Below are positions 47,919 through 59,400 of a stretch of 64,000 nt of DNA, one piece after another (position 1 is the first letter of the stretch; each line of letters opens with the position of its first letter). The stretch comes from Lingula anatina. Its lineage: Eukaryota > Brachiopoda > Lingulata > Lingulida > Lingulidae. The notes under the pieces were generated by a model. It was given only the letters and a program-made list of their open reading frames with translations. It had not been told where the DNA came from and made no database searches. A program made the translations under genes and the position numbers. The stretch is from NCBI RefSeq assembly GCF_001039355.2, contig NW_019775587.1:243414-307413 (forward strand). Direction: 5' to 3'.

Positions 47919-48934
47919 AACAGTATTGGAAGATTCATTGAAGTTATTTAACCGTTTTTAAATAAGCAGACAGAGGTGAGTATAATTAGAAAAAGACCTC
48001 CATACTACGGGTATTTAGTACTTGCACTTTGCACCACAAACAAGCTTTTCTTATAACTTTTTTCTAGCGAGAGTGCAAGCATTTTCAGTTGCGTTCTATG
48101 TTAGTTGGCCGAAGACTGGGCTCTGTGAGTTTTTTGTTATCAGATGTGTTGGCGAGTTGAAACGTAGGCCCTACATCTGTGTGACATTGCGTGGTCTATG
48201 GGCTGTTTGGGATTTTATGAAATGAAGGGCTTTACGTATTATTTGCATTTTCTTCTGGAATGAGGGGCTTTACGTATCTTTTGCATTTTCTTTATTTCAC
48301 AGACTGTAAGAAGTGAAATAATACACTGTCTGATGAATAAGATGAAGAAGGCGGAGAAAGGGTTGGACCAGTTTATTTATCTAGGCCCTACACTGTACAT
48401 GTGTATCCATCATCAATGCTTGGAGAGGTTAAATACTTAATTTTTCTGAAATTTTGGAAATAGCAATCGGCATATCTATCATATAACCTTGATTAAGGAT
48501 AATTGTAAAATCAAAACCTTCACGTTCAAGCAACGTAGCTAGGTTTCTTGTATACCTTTTGAAGTTGATTTCTAATGACTAGCAGTTTCGAGTTTGGGGT
48601 CTTATAGGCCTACACTTTGTCTCAGCTTAATTTCGATTGTCGTCCTGCATCATATTTTTTCATCTTTCTACCAGTAGTTCAATTTCTTCTTTCTTTTGAT
48701 GATGCCTTTGTACTGTTACTGCCACCTTTTTCCTAATGCGAATTCTGGTCCTGAGCTCTCAAGGCGAAATAGTAAATTCCCGTTAAGTCTATGTTAGGGG
48801 TTGGCCTACCCCTCACTACCTGTACAGCACAATGTGCCTATCGTTTAGCTATTATATATAAATGTGTGTGGGTGGGTGGGTGTCGGTTCATCACCGCCGT
48901 GGTTGTCTTATGTACAGAGTGGACAAGGTTAACT
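47917..48934. repeat. Tandem duplication, unit 2
   Basis: Repeat of 46901-47918, ending GGACAAGGTTAACT before unique sequence TGGTGTGG. The near-perfect identity points to a very recent event or an assembly artefact. Confidence 0.9.
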
Positions 48935-49262
48935 TGGTGTGGTAGAACGCTTTTCCAAAATCTAAAAAACTGTGGCAACTTTTTGGCATTGTCTTTGTTA
49001 CATAAAATGAAGCAGTTTGCCGGGTTACACGGTGTGAACTGATTGACCTACTTTTTTACTTAAGTTTTGGAGATCTTTTATCAATAAATACTTCCCTTCT
49101 TACTACATGGACATGTCTGAGTAACGTCCATGCAATCCTAGTTATGGTCTTTGCCAGTTACCTGGTCAAGAGCCAGTGCATCTTTTTGTCAATTGATCTA
49201 TTAGGACGGCTTTATCTAGATGCTCTTTCTTACCAACATGGTTCGTTATTGTCAGGTGATCA

Positions 49263-49279
49263 CCGCTAGATGGCAGCAC
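49263..49279 (+). promoter_or_regulatory. CTCF-like motif
   Basis: CCGCTAGATGGCAGCAC is close to the known bilaterian CTCF core (CC-x-C-x-AG-x-x-GGC-x-x-C). It lies 290 bp upstream of the plus-strand U6 start, between the duplication and the satellite, where an insulator would make sense. Single-motif evidence only. Confidence 0.4.
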
Positions 49280-49508
49280 GCATGCGCCAATTAAAGGTGT
49301 GCAGTTGAATACAATCTGTAAGTTAAGAGGCACTGCTAGGATAAAATAGGTAAAATTGAACACTTTGTTTTACAAGAAATTAGGTAAAATTATTAATTAA
49401 AATTGTTACGTAACACTGCTAAGGAACAATTTGGGCTATTTTAAAGCTTTACCAGATATTTTAGTGAAAGAATTGACTAAAATATGTTTTTGAGAGCACT
49501 GCTTACCT

Positions 49509-49541
49509 GAGCCGCCATATTGGATTTACCTGCAATATAAT
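49509..49541 (+). promoter_or_regulatory. U6 promoter: PSE-like block and TATA box
   Basis: GAGCCGCCATATTGGATTTA ends at about -35 and TATAAT begins at -29 from the RNA start. The block aligns with that of the minus-strand U6, which marks it as the proximal sequence element of this species. Confidence 0.75.
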
Positions 49542-49564
49542 GACTGAAATGACTCCAGCGGTAT

Positions 49565-49581
49565 GTCCTCACTTCGGTGGG

Positions 49582-49621
<40 letters not shown>

Positions 49622-49671
49622 GGCCCCTGCGCAAGGATGACACGCAAATTCGTGAAGCGTTCCATATTTTT
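49565..49671 (+). ncRNA. U6 spliceosomal RNA
   Basis: Full-length U6 needed for splicing catalysis. It has a 5' stem-loop GTCCTCAC-TTCG-GTGGGAC, ATATACTAAAATTGGAACGA, ACAGAGAAGATTAGCATGG (ACAGAGA box and AGC triad), GATGACACGCAAATTCG and GTTCCATATTTTTTT. The 5' stem differs from the vertebrate form but by paired changes, so folding is kept. The T run from 49667 is the Pol III terminator. With a PSE and TATA at correct distances, this copy looks functional. Confidence 0.95.
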
Positions 49672-49673
49672 TT
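49667..49673 (+). terminator. Pol III terminator of U6
   Basis: Seven T residues at the end of the U6 sequence. Confidence 0.85.
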
Positions 49674-50051
49674 ATTTTTGAGAAATTGGAAATTGATATT
49701 TGTACCCTAAAGCTAATTTTTACCCCTGAAAATTAGCTCTAAATGCCTTTAAAATGTCCAGAAATTACTCTTAAAATGCCCAGAAATTTTCTTTTTCACA
49801 AAAACGTCTGTATGTTAAACTTGTCAATTTATTACATAATTAAATATAAATTAAAATTTTCATTTATTATTTCTTACTGAAAATTATTTACTTTGTGTGA
49901 TTTCATAAACCGTACAACTCGTCCTAATGCCCTTTCTTGGTCTTTTTCCCCTTGTTTGCAATGTTATAAATTTTAATTTAACATTTGAAAAGTTAAGCAA
50001 TGCCCCGCATGGATCTCTGCGACGGTCCATTTTTCAATTCAAATTTTCTTT
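49674..50051. other. AT-rich spacer between U6 and satellite
   Basis: No gene. Short direct repeats of TAAAATG-CCAGAAATT occur at 49751-49788. Confidence 0.5.
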
Positions 50052-53000
50052 AAAGACACTCTGCGTCATCCTAATCTTTTCCTTGGCGTTCCAAATTCAG
50101 TAAGCTCTGCATTATCCCAATCTTCTCTGTGGCGTTCCAATTTCAGTAAGCTGCGTCAACAATAAAAGCGAGCTCAGAAATATTCGTCATACATGTACCA
50201 ATCTTCTATGTGATATTTCAATTTAAAAAAAGTATGGCATTAGTAAAAATAAACTCAGAAATCTTCGTCACCCCATCTACTCTGACGTTTTAATTTCAGT
50301 AAGTTGCGCTAACGTGAAAACAAACTCAGAAACCTGGATCAACCCAATCTTTTCTGTGATGTTCCAATGTCAATAAGCTATGTTATTAGTAAAACTGAAT
50401 GAGAAGTCTGCGTCACAGAGATAGGGATGACACAGATTTGAGTTCATGAGTTAAAAAGAGCTCAGGTATCTGCGTCATCCCAGTCTTCTCTATGGCGTTC
50501 CAATTTCAGTAAGCTGCATCATCAGTAAATGTGTGCACAGAAACCTTTGTCATACCAATCTTCGTCACAGAGATGAGGATGACGCAGGTTTGAGGTCATT
50601 TGTTTAATTGAGCTCGGAAATCTGCGTCCTCCCTACCTTCTCTGTGACGTTCCAATTTCAGTGAGCGGTGCTATCAGTAAAAAACGAACCCAGAAATCTT
50701 TGCCGTCCCAATCTTCTCCTTTTGACGTTCCATTTTCAACGAGCTGTGTTATCAGTAAAAATGAAGTCAGACATCCGAGTTATCCATATCTTCTCTGTGA
50801 CGTTTCAATTTCTGTAAGCTATGTCATAAGTCAAAATGAACTCAGAAATTTGCGTCACAAAGAAGATAAGGGTGACACAGATTTCTTAGTTAATTAGTAA
50901 AATTGACCTCAGAAATCTGCGTTACATAATCTTCTCCAATTTCACAAAGCGATGCCATTAGTAAAAATTCACTGAGAAATCTACGTTTCCAATCTTCTCT
51001 GTGACTTTCCAATTTCAATAAACTGTGTCATCAGAAAAAATGAATCAGAAATCTGTCTCACAGAGATGGGGATGATGCAGATTTCTGAGTTCATTAGTTA
51101 AGGTATCTGCGTCATAATCATCTTCTCTGTGAAGTTCCAATTTCAAAAAGCAAAAATGAACCCAGAAATCTTCAAACCAATCTTCTCTGTGGCATTCCAA
51201 TTTGAATGAGCTATGTCATCAGTAAAAATGAATCAGAAATCTGCGTCAAAGAGAAGATGGGGATAGCGCAGATTTCTGAGTTCATCAGTAAAATTGACCT
51301 CAGAAATCTGCGTCATCATTATCTTCTCCAATTTCACAAAGGTATGTCATTAGTAAAAATTCACTGAGAAATCTACGTCATCCCAATCTTCTCTGTGAGG
51401 TTCCAATTTCAATAAGCTGTGTCATCAGAAAAAATGAATCAGAAATCTGCCTCAGAGGGATGGGGATGACACAGATTTCTGAGATCATGAGTTAAAAAGA
51501 GCTCAGATATCTGTGTCATACCCATCTTCTCTGTGAGGTTCCAATTTTAATAAGCTGTGTCATCAGTAAAAATGAATCAGAAATCTGCGTCACAGAGATG
51601 GGGATGACACAGATTTCCGAGTTCATGAGTTAAAAAGAGCTCAGATATCTGCGTCATACCCATCTTCTCTGTGAAGTTCCAATTTCAATAAAGTATGTCA
51701 GTATTAAATGTGAATTCAGAAATCTTCTCCATCCCCATCTCCCTTTTTGACGTTTTAATTTCACTGAGTTGCACCATCGTGAAAAAATAAACTCACAAAT
51801 CTGGATCATCCCAATCTTCTCTGTGACGTTCTAATTTCAATAAGCTATGTCATAAGTCAAAATGAACTTAGAAATCTGCGTCACAGAAATTATAAGAGTG
51901 GTGCAGATATCTGAGTTAATGGTAAAAGTGACCGTAGAAATCTGCGTCATCCCTATCTATAACGTTCCAATTTCAATTAGCTGTGTCATATGTCAAAATG
52001 AACTCAGAAATCTACGTCACAAAGATGATTAGGATAAATTTCACTTAGCTATGTTATAAGTCAGCTATGTTATAAGTCAAAATGAAATCCTGATTAGGAT
52101 AAATTTCACTTAGCCATGTTATAAGTCAAAATGAACTCGTCAGTGGCATCGTCAGTGAAAAAGAACTAGAAATTTGCGTCATCCCTATTTTCACTTTGAC
52201 GTTTCAATTCCAATGAGCTTTGTCATTCCAATATTCTCTGTGAGGTTCCAATTTCAATAAACCGCGTCATTAATAAAAATGATCTAACTTCAAACTAATC
52301 TCCTCAGAGATCTTCAGATCGTCATACCAATGTCCTCTGTGACGTTACCATTTCAATAAAGCATGTCTTTAGTAAAAATGAACTCAGAAACCTGCGTCAC
52401 AGAGATGATTAAGGTGACGCAGATTTCTGAGTTCATTAGTAAAAGTGACCTCAGAAATGTGCGTCATCCCTATCCTCTCTGTGACATGCCAATTTCAGTA
52501 AGCTGTGTCATCAGTAAAAATGAACCCGGAAATCTTTGTTATCCCAATCTTCCTTTTGACGTTCCATTTCTAAGAAGCTATGTCATAAGTCAAAATGAAC
52601 TCAGAAACCTGCCTCACAGAGATGATTAGGGTGACGCAGATTTCTTCGTTTATTAGTAAAAGTGACCGCAGAAATCAGCGTCATCACAATCTTCTCTGTG
52701 CCGTACCAATTTCACAAAACAATGTCATTAGTAAAAATTCACTGAGAAATTTTCGTCATCACAATCTTCTCTGTGACGTTCCAATTTTAATACATGTAAG
52801 CTGTGTCATCAGTAAAAATAAACTCAGAAATCTTCATCATCCAAATGTACTCTGCGACGTCTCAATTTCACTTAGATATGTCATCAGTCAAAATGAACTC
52901 AGAAATCTGCGTAAATAAGTAAAAAAGGTTAGGAATTACGCACATTTCTGAGTAAATTAATAAAAGTAAGTCAAGAAATTTGCGCCATCCGTATTTTCTC

Positions 53001-54190
53001 TGTGACGTTCCAATTTTAGTATCAGTAAAAGTGAAGTCCGAAATCTGGGTCATCCCTATCGTCTCTGTGACGTTCCAATTTCACTTTGCAATGTCATAAA
53101 TAAAAATGAACACAGAAATCTGCGTCACAGAGATGATAAGGGTGAGTTTATTAGTAAAAGTGACCGCCGAAATCTGCCTCTTTCCAATCTACTCTGTGAC
53201 GTTCCAAAGTCAATAAGCGGCATCATCAGTAAAAAAAGAACTAGAAATCTGCGTCATCCCTACCTTCTCTGTGACGTCCAAATTTCAGCTGTGTCATCAG
53301 TAAAAATGAAATCTTCGTCATTCCATTATTCTCTGTGAGGTTCCAATTTCAATAAACTGCGCCATTAATAAAATTTGATCTGACTTCAAAGTAATCTTCT
53401 CTGTGGCGTTCCAATTTTTAAGAGCTGCGTCAACAATAAAAGTAAGCTCAGAGATCCTCGACATACCAATGTTCTCTGTGACACTCCAATTTCAATAAAG
53501 TATGTCATTCGTCACAGAGAAGATTAGGGTGTCGCATATTTCTGAGTCGATTAGTAAAAAATGAACTCAGAAATCTGCGTCATCACCATCTTCTCTGTGA
53601 CGTTCCAATTTCACTTTGCTATGTCATAAGTCAATATGAACTCGGAAATCTGCGTCACAGAGAAGAGAAGACAAATCTGTGTCATCCCAATCTTCTCTGT
53701 GACGTTCCAATTTCAGTAAGCGGTGTCATCAGTAAAAATGAATCAGAAATCTGCGTCACAAAGATGGGGATGACACAGATTTCTAAGTTCATGAGTTGAA
53801 AAAGTGCTCAGATATCTGCGTCATACCCATCTTCTCTGTGAAATTCCAATTTCAAATAACCGCATCATGAGTTTAATGAACGCAGGTGTCTGCACCATCC
53901 CAATCTTCTCTCCTGCGTTCCACTTTCAATGAGCTGCGTCAACAGTAAAAGTGACCTTAGAAATCTACGTCATCTCTAACTTCTCTGTGACGTTCCAATT
54001 TCGCTTTCCTTTGTCATAAGTCAAAATGAGTTCAGAGACCTGCGTCACAGAGATGATTAGGGTGACGCAGATTTCTTAGTGAAAGTGACCTCAGGAATTT
54101 GCGTCATCCTTATCTTAAGAATGACGCACATTTCTGAGTTAATTAGTAAAAGTAAGTTTAGAAATCTGCCCCATCCCTATTTTATCTGTG

Positions 54191-54750
54191 ACGTTCCAAT
54201 TTCAGTTACCTATGTCATAAGTCAAAATAAACTCGGAAATCTGCGTCACAGAGATGTTTAGGGTGAGTTTATTAGTAAAAGTAACCGCAGAAATCTGCGT
54301 CATCCCTATCTTCTCTGTGACGTTCCAATTTCACTTTCCTGTGTCATAAGTCAAAATGAACTCAGATTACTGAATTCATTAGTTAAAGTGAGCTGAGAAA
54401 TCTGTGTCATTCCTATCTTCTCTGTGACGTTCCAATTTTAATAAGCTGTGTCATCAGTAAAAATAAACTCAGAAATCTTCATCATCCAAATGTACTCTGC
54501 GACGTTCCAATTTCAGTTACCTATGTCATAAGTCAAAATAAACTCGGAAATCTGCGTCACAGAGATGTTTAGGGTGAGTTTATTAGTAAAAGTAACCGCA
54601 GAAATCTGCGTCATCCCTATCTTCTCTGTGACGTTCCAATTTCACTTTCCTGTGTCATGAGTCAAAATGAACTCAGATTACTGAATTCATTAGTTCAAGT
54701 GAGCTGAGAAATCTGTGTCATTCCTATGTTCTCTATGACGTTCCAATTTC
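54191..54750. repeat. Local higher-order duplication in the satellite (311-bp period)
   Basis: About 245 bp from ACGTTCCAATTTCAGTTACC recurs 311 bp further on with very few changes, far closer than average monomers, so the array has grown by segmental duplication. Confidence 0.8.
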
Positions 54751-55819
54751 ACTAACTGATTCATCATCAAAAATGAACCTAGAACTCTTCGTCATACAAA
54801 TGTACTGTGTCTCAGTTTCAGTAAGCTGTGTCATCAGAAAAGAATGAGCTTAGATCTACGTCACAGAGAAGATTTTAGTTCATTAGTAAACGTGATCTCA
54901 GAAATCTGCGTCATCCCTATCTTCTCTGTGGTGGTTAAAAGTCAGTTAAGTTCGTCATCGTGAAAATATTAACTGAAAAATCTGCATCATCCGAATCTTC
55001 TCTGTGACGTTTCAATTTCAGTAAGCTGTGTCCTCAGTAAAACTAAACCCAGAAATCTTCGTCATCCAACTCTACTCTGCGACGTCTCAATTTCACAAGT
55101 TAAAATGAATTCAGAAATCTGCGTAAAAAAGTTTAGAATGACGCAGATTTCTGAGTTAATTAGTGAAAGTAAGTTCAGAGAAGATGGGTATGACGCAGAT
55201 TTGAGTTCATGAGTTTAAAACAACTAAGAAATTTGCGTCATCCCGATCTTCTCTGTGACGTTCCAATTTCACTTTGCTATGTCATAAGTCAATATGAACT
55301 CGGAAACCTGCGTCACAGAGATGATTAGGGTGTGTTCATTAGTAAAACTTTAAAGTGACCGCAGAAATATGCGTCATCACAATCTTCTCTGTGACGTTCC
55401 AATTTCACTTTGCTATGTCATAAGTCAATATGAACTCAGAGATCTGCGTCATCCCTATCTTCTCTTTGACTTTTCAATTTCAATGGGCTGTGTCATCAGT
55501 AAAAATGAACTCAAAAATCTTTGTCGTCCCAATCTTCACTGTGACGTTCCAATTTCGATAAATTGCGTCATTAATAAAAATGATCTAACTTAAAACTAAT
55601 CTGTGGCGTTACAATTTTTAAGAGCTGCATCAACAATAAAAGTGAGCCCAGAGTTCCTCGTCATACCAATGTCCTCTGTGACACTACAATTTCAATAAAG
55701 TATGCCATTGTAAAAATGAACTCAGAATTCTGCGTCACAGAAAAGATTAGGGTGACGCTAGAAATCCTTATCTTCTCTGTGACGTTCCAATTTCACTTAG
55801 CTATGTCATAAGTCAAAAT

Positions 55820-55873
55820 GAACTCAGAAATCTGCGTCACAGAGATGATTAGGTGACGCAGATTTCTGAGTTC
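55820..55873. repeat. Perfect 21-bp hairpin in the satellite
   Basis: 21-bp arms (GAACTCAGAAATCTGCGTCA plus C, and the exact complement) enclose a 12-nt loop AGAGATGATTAG. It forms where an antisense-U6 unit meets a sense-U6 unit at the shared CGTCAC. A similar hairpin with one mismatch is at 52380-52434. Confidence 0.9.
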
Positions 55874-56450
55874 ATTAGTAAAAGTGACCTCAGAAATTTG
55901 CGTCATTCTTATCTTCTCTGTGACGTCTAAATTTTAGTAAGTTGTGCCATCGTGAAAACATAAACTCAGAAATCTGGATCATCCCAATCTTTTCTGTGAC
56001 GTTTCAATGTCAATAAGCTATGTCATTAGTAAAATGAATCAGAAATCTTCGTCAAAGAGAAGATGGAGCTGACGCAGATTTCTGAGTTCATTAGTTAAAG
56101 TGAGCTGAGAAGCTGCGTCATCACAATCTTCAGTGTACCGTTCCAATTTCACTAAGCAGTTTCATCAGTAAAAATGAACCTAAAACTCTTCGTCATACAA
56201 ATCTACTCTGTGGCGTCTCAGTTTCAGTAAGCTGTGTCATCAGAAAAAAAAAGTGAACGCAGAAATCTGCGTCATCACAATCTTCAGTGTACCGTTCCAA
56301 TTTCACAATGTCATTAGTAAAAATTCAGTGAGAAATCTTCGTCATCCCTATCTTTATCACGTTCCAATTTCAATAAGTTGTGTCATCAGTAAAAAATGAA
56401 CTCAGAAATCTTCGTCATCTAAACTACTCTGCGACGTCTCAATTTCTAAT

Positions 56451-57718
56451 TTTCACATCGTTGTTTTAATCTTACTAGCTGTTATCTTCAATTTTAACAA
56501 AACTATAATAAATAAACAACGTAATTAATTCTACACATTCTGGACTAACGAATAAAGAAACATTAAGATTAAAAAGAGCTATTTACAAAAATTTAAGTTA
56601 TGACTGGTAGATTAGCAAAACAATCGTCTGTTAAAATCGGCACTGGCACCATTAAGAAGTCGAAGTGCGATATCATACTGGTTTGAAAATTAATAATATG
56701 ATCTAGGTAACCTGTCTAAGTCCTATAACTTATGCACTACTGAATGTTGTGAATTTAACTAGACAAGTGAGGGGGAGGCTGCATTAACTTTCTCCTGGGT
56801 AACTGAACTCATATGCCTCTGATTGGCTGGTCTTACAGAGGCAAAGCGGCACTGTAACTAATTAGTAGCTCTTGCACTACATTAATTATACCTGCACACG
56901 TGGATAACTGTATTTATCTTTATGAACAGGCGCCTGAGACACTTAGTTTATCTCCTTCATTACCATTCATTTAAGTCCCATAAGTTCCTCTTCTTCATTA
57001 GCATCCTGAAACTACGAAGAGGACAGCTGCGTCCAGTTGCGGACAGAGTTTACAGTAGAGATAGTCTAGAAGAAACATCAGGTGAGAGACGAGTGTGTTT
57101 TATTTGAAAAAATTCACCCGATCGACAGGTAGGCCTGCTCCTGACATTAACATGGTTTTTCGATAGTGTGATGTTGTTTATTTCATAATGGGTCTGAGAC
57201 TGTTGGTGTAAGCATTAGCTGTACAGAAAGAGAGACGGAAGCGAGGGAAGCCAAAAACTTGGCACTTTCAGTAAGAATTAATACACCTTTAAACGAACTT
57301 CACTATATCTCTATTTACTGAATTACATCTTCATTGTTATCATTATCAATTTTAAAAAGGCAATTTTTTACTACATCTCCACCATTTACTGATTTCCATA
57401 TTCATTGTTATCTTTATCTTTTTGTAAAAAGAAAAAAAAAAAAAGAAAAGAAAGAAAAAAAACGCCAGTTAGTACAGTAATTGCATTTGTCACATGTAAA
57501 CAAGAGGATGAAACAAATCTGAGCCGCATCCCTCAACATAGCTGTCCTTATAATTACACGTCGTCCAGGTTATTACAGGTGCCATACTGTCCTAAAATTA
57601 ACACCAGATGGGCAGACGATAAAGGCTTATTCGATTAAAAACTCGGGCCATTTGTGAGGACGCCTAATAAGCCTACGTGTAGCCGGTGTGACCGTTTGGT
57701 AGTCCTAGGAATGGAAGT
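56451..57718. other. Non-coding stretch with a possible first exon
   Basis: No known gene. A plus-strand frame 56922-57085 (RRGQLRPVADRVYSRDSLEE) runs into a splice donor, ACATCAG|GTGAGAG, and could be a short exon, but no partner was found. A-rich tract at 57425-57465. Confidence 0.35.
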
Positions 57719-57864
57719 CCGGTGTCACGAAACTGAGGGTCCGTGTGACAGAAAGTCCACCCTCGATCCGATCCATATAGTTATAATGGTTGGGGTTAGT
57801 TTGACCTAAGTGGGTCAAAATCTAGGGCGAGGCTCACCTGTACAAATGAATGGAAGGCGGACTC
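57719..57864 (+). repeat. Long inverted repeat, left arm
   Basis: From CCGGTGTCACGAAACTGAGG to GAAGGCGGACTC. About 145 bp with roughly 90 percent identity to the reverse complement of 58648-58789. The shared phrases include ATAGTTATAATGGTT and GGGTCAAAATCTAG. Together the arms span 1.07 kb, a foldback element with related sequence at 7262-7570. Confidence 0.8.
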
Positions 57865-58647
57865 TCTGTTATGGGGGACTTTCTGGTACATGACACCTGG
57901 CTCCCATACGCACAGTACAGGTTAGGGTAAGTCGGGGTCAGTGTATGGGACCAGTGTCACCGGTACAAAGTAATGGGGACCGGACTAGGTTCCTAGAGGA
58001 CCACGATTCCTGTCACACCGGCGTTTCCAGAGCTCCTTTAGGCTCACACGATTTTCCTTAAACGCTGATGCTCTACGCTAGGTGTGACAGTGACAGTGCC
58101 TTAACATGATCCAAATACCTATTTTGTAGGCCTACTTGAGGTCGGCTGAGGGAAGACATGAATCCCTTGCAAAATAAAAAAAAATCTCGCAGTACAGCAC
58201 AGTACAGTACATTACAGTACAGTATATTAAAAATCACCACGAATATACCAGAGACATATCTGTGAATGTCTAATGATAAATCCATCTATGGCTTTGGCAG
58301 GTCTCAGTTTTCTACCCCAAAACTGGACAGTGACCGAGACAGGCGCTTTTCTGCCTTTATCTCTCTTCGTTTTCATATCTAGTGAAAGAGATTCGCATTT
58401 TGATTATAATTGTATTTTAATTATAGGCATTGCACGCCTGAAATGGTCGAACTATGTTTGAACTAAATGTGGACTTCCAACTGTTCCTAATTAGCTTCAT
58501 TATAGAAAAAGAACTAAATTGACTGTGGAAAGCGAAAGATTAAAATCGCCATTAGACATGGTACCTTAATTATGATGGGGTCCTGGTATCCCAACATACC
58601 GAGAAAATTAAGCCGGTGTAACCTGACAGAGAGCACCCCATAACCTG

Positions 58648-58789
58648 GAGTCCGCTTTCCATTCATTGATTTGTACAGGTAAGCCTCGCTCTAGATTTTG
58701 ACCCACTTAGGTCAGGCTAACCCTAACCATTATAACTATATGGAGGGCAGACTTTCTGTTACACGGACCCTCAGTTTCGTTACACCGGG
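58648..58789 (-). repeat. Long inverted repeat, right arm
   Basis: Reverse complement of the left arm, ending TTTCGTTACACCGGG. The 780-bp interior has no supportable coding region. Confidence 0.8.
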
Positions 58790-59271
58790 AATTTCTTCTG
58801 TCATTCTGAAATCCGATTAGGACAGCCTATAAGAGATCTTATAGAAAAAAGCTATATCGACCAGTGGGTATATGAATTTGAAATACTCCAGGAGTGTGTG
58901 TGGGGCATATCGGACAGAAAGGGAACGAGTTGTCTGAGGTAAAGAGTAAATTACGGTAAATACTCGATCTTTTTAATGGACAAAAATTGTCAATTTACTA
59001 CGCAGAATAGAACTATAGAGTAGCCTGCTTTCAAAAGGATTTTGCTACCACTGAATAGGAGTTTTCTAATGTTAAGGGATTATGACTTAAAATAAACAGT
59101 ATCTGTGAGATTCACCATTTTCCTCTGTTGAAAAGATCGAGTAACTACTTACTCCACTGGGCTTTCAGTTATAAAAAGACAGTTCGTTCGACCCCCCTCC
59201 CCCCGCCAAAGTATTATAGTTCAGCGAATTCGACATCTATCCCGACATGCATGTATTCCTCTTGTTACTTG

Positions 59272-59400
59272 CGAATCACGTGACGTGATTCGAAAGTATA
59301 TTTTCACTCGGTGTTTTTGTTAACTTTACCGAATATTCTGAAAAACCTTTATTACATCCGGCAGTTTTCTGTTATTCACAGCACAGCGCTTGTGACGTCA
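59272..59400. promoter_or_regulatory. E-box palindrome and CRE site
   Basis: CGAATCACGTGACGTGATTC followed by G (59272-59292) is an odd palindrome containing CACGTG. TGACGTCA, the full cAMP-response-element palindrome, lies at 59393-59400. Both are about 420-550 bp upstream of the exon at 59818 and might mark a promoter. Confidence 0.35.

Larger units (their letters stand above)
50052..56450. repeat. U6-derived satellite, 6.4 kb, ~75-bp monomers in both orientations
   Basis: Several dozen degenerate monomers. The plus-strand form reads AGAAATCTGCGTCATCCCAA, then TCTTCTCTGTGACGTTCCAA, TTTCAGTAAGCTGTGTCATC and AGTAAAAATGAACTC. The parts TGCG-TCATCC, TAATCTTCTCTGT, CGTTCCAATTT and AGTA occur in this order in the reverse complement of U6, with about 16 nt (AGC triad and 5' half of the internal stem-loop) missing in the middle. 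Reverse-orientation units (for example near 51590 and 53755) alternate with forward ones. The array begins 380 bp after the U6 gene. Because 75 is a multiple of three, it yields long meaningless reading frames with a 25-residue period. Confidence 0.9.

Noticed and set aside
47006-48225. Identical 67-codon frames in both units of the tandem duplication
   Set aside because: Identity comes from the duplication itself. No motif, and a start to stop of this length is expected by chance.
50661-55593. Long plus-strand reading frames with a recurring 25-residue motif (CDVPISVSCVISKNEL type)
   Set aside because: They follow from a 75-bp monomer being a multiple of three. They are short, interrupted, and the DNA is explained by U6 antisense sequence.
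50052-56450. CRISPR-like array
   Set aside because: Monomers are contiguous, degenerate and in both orientations with no unique spacers, and the genome is animal.
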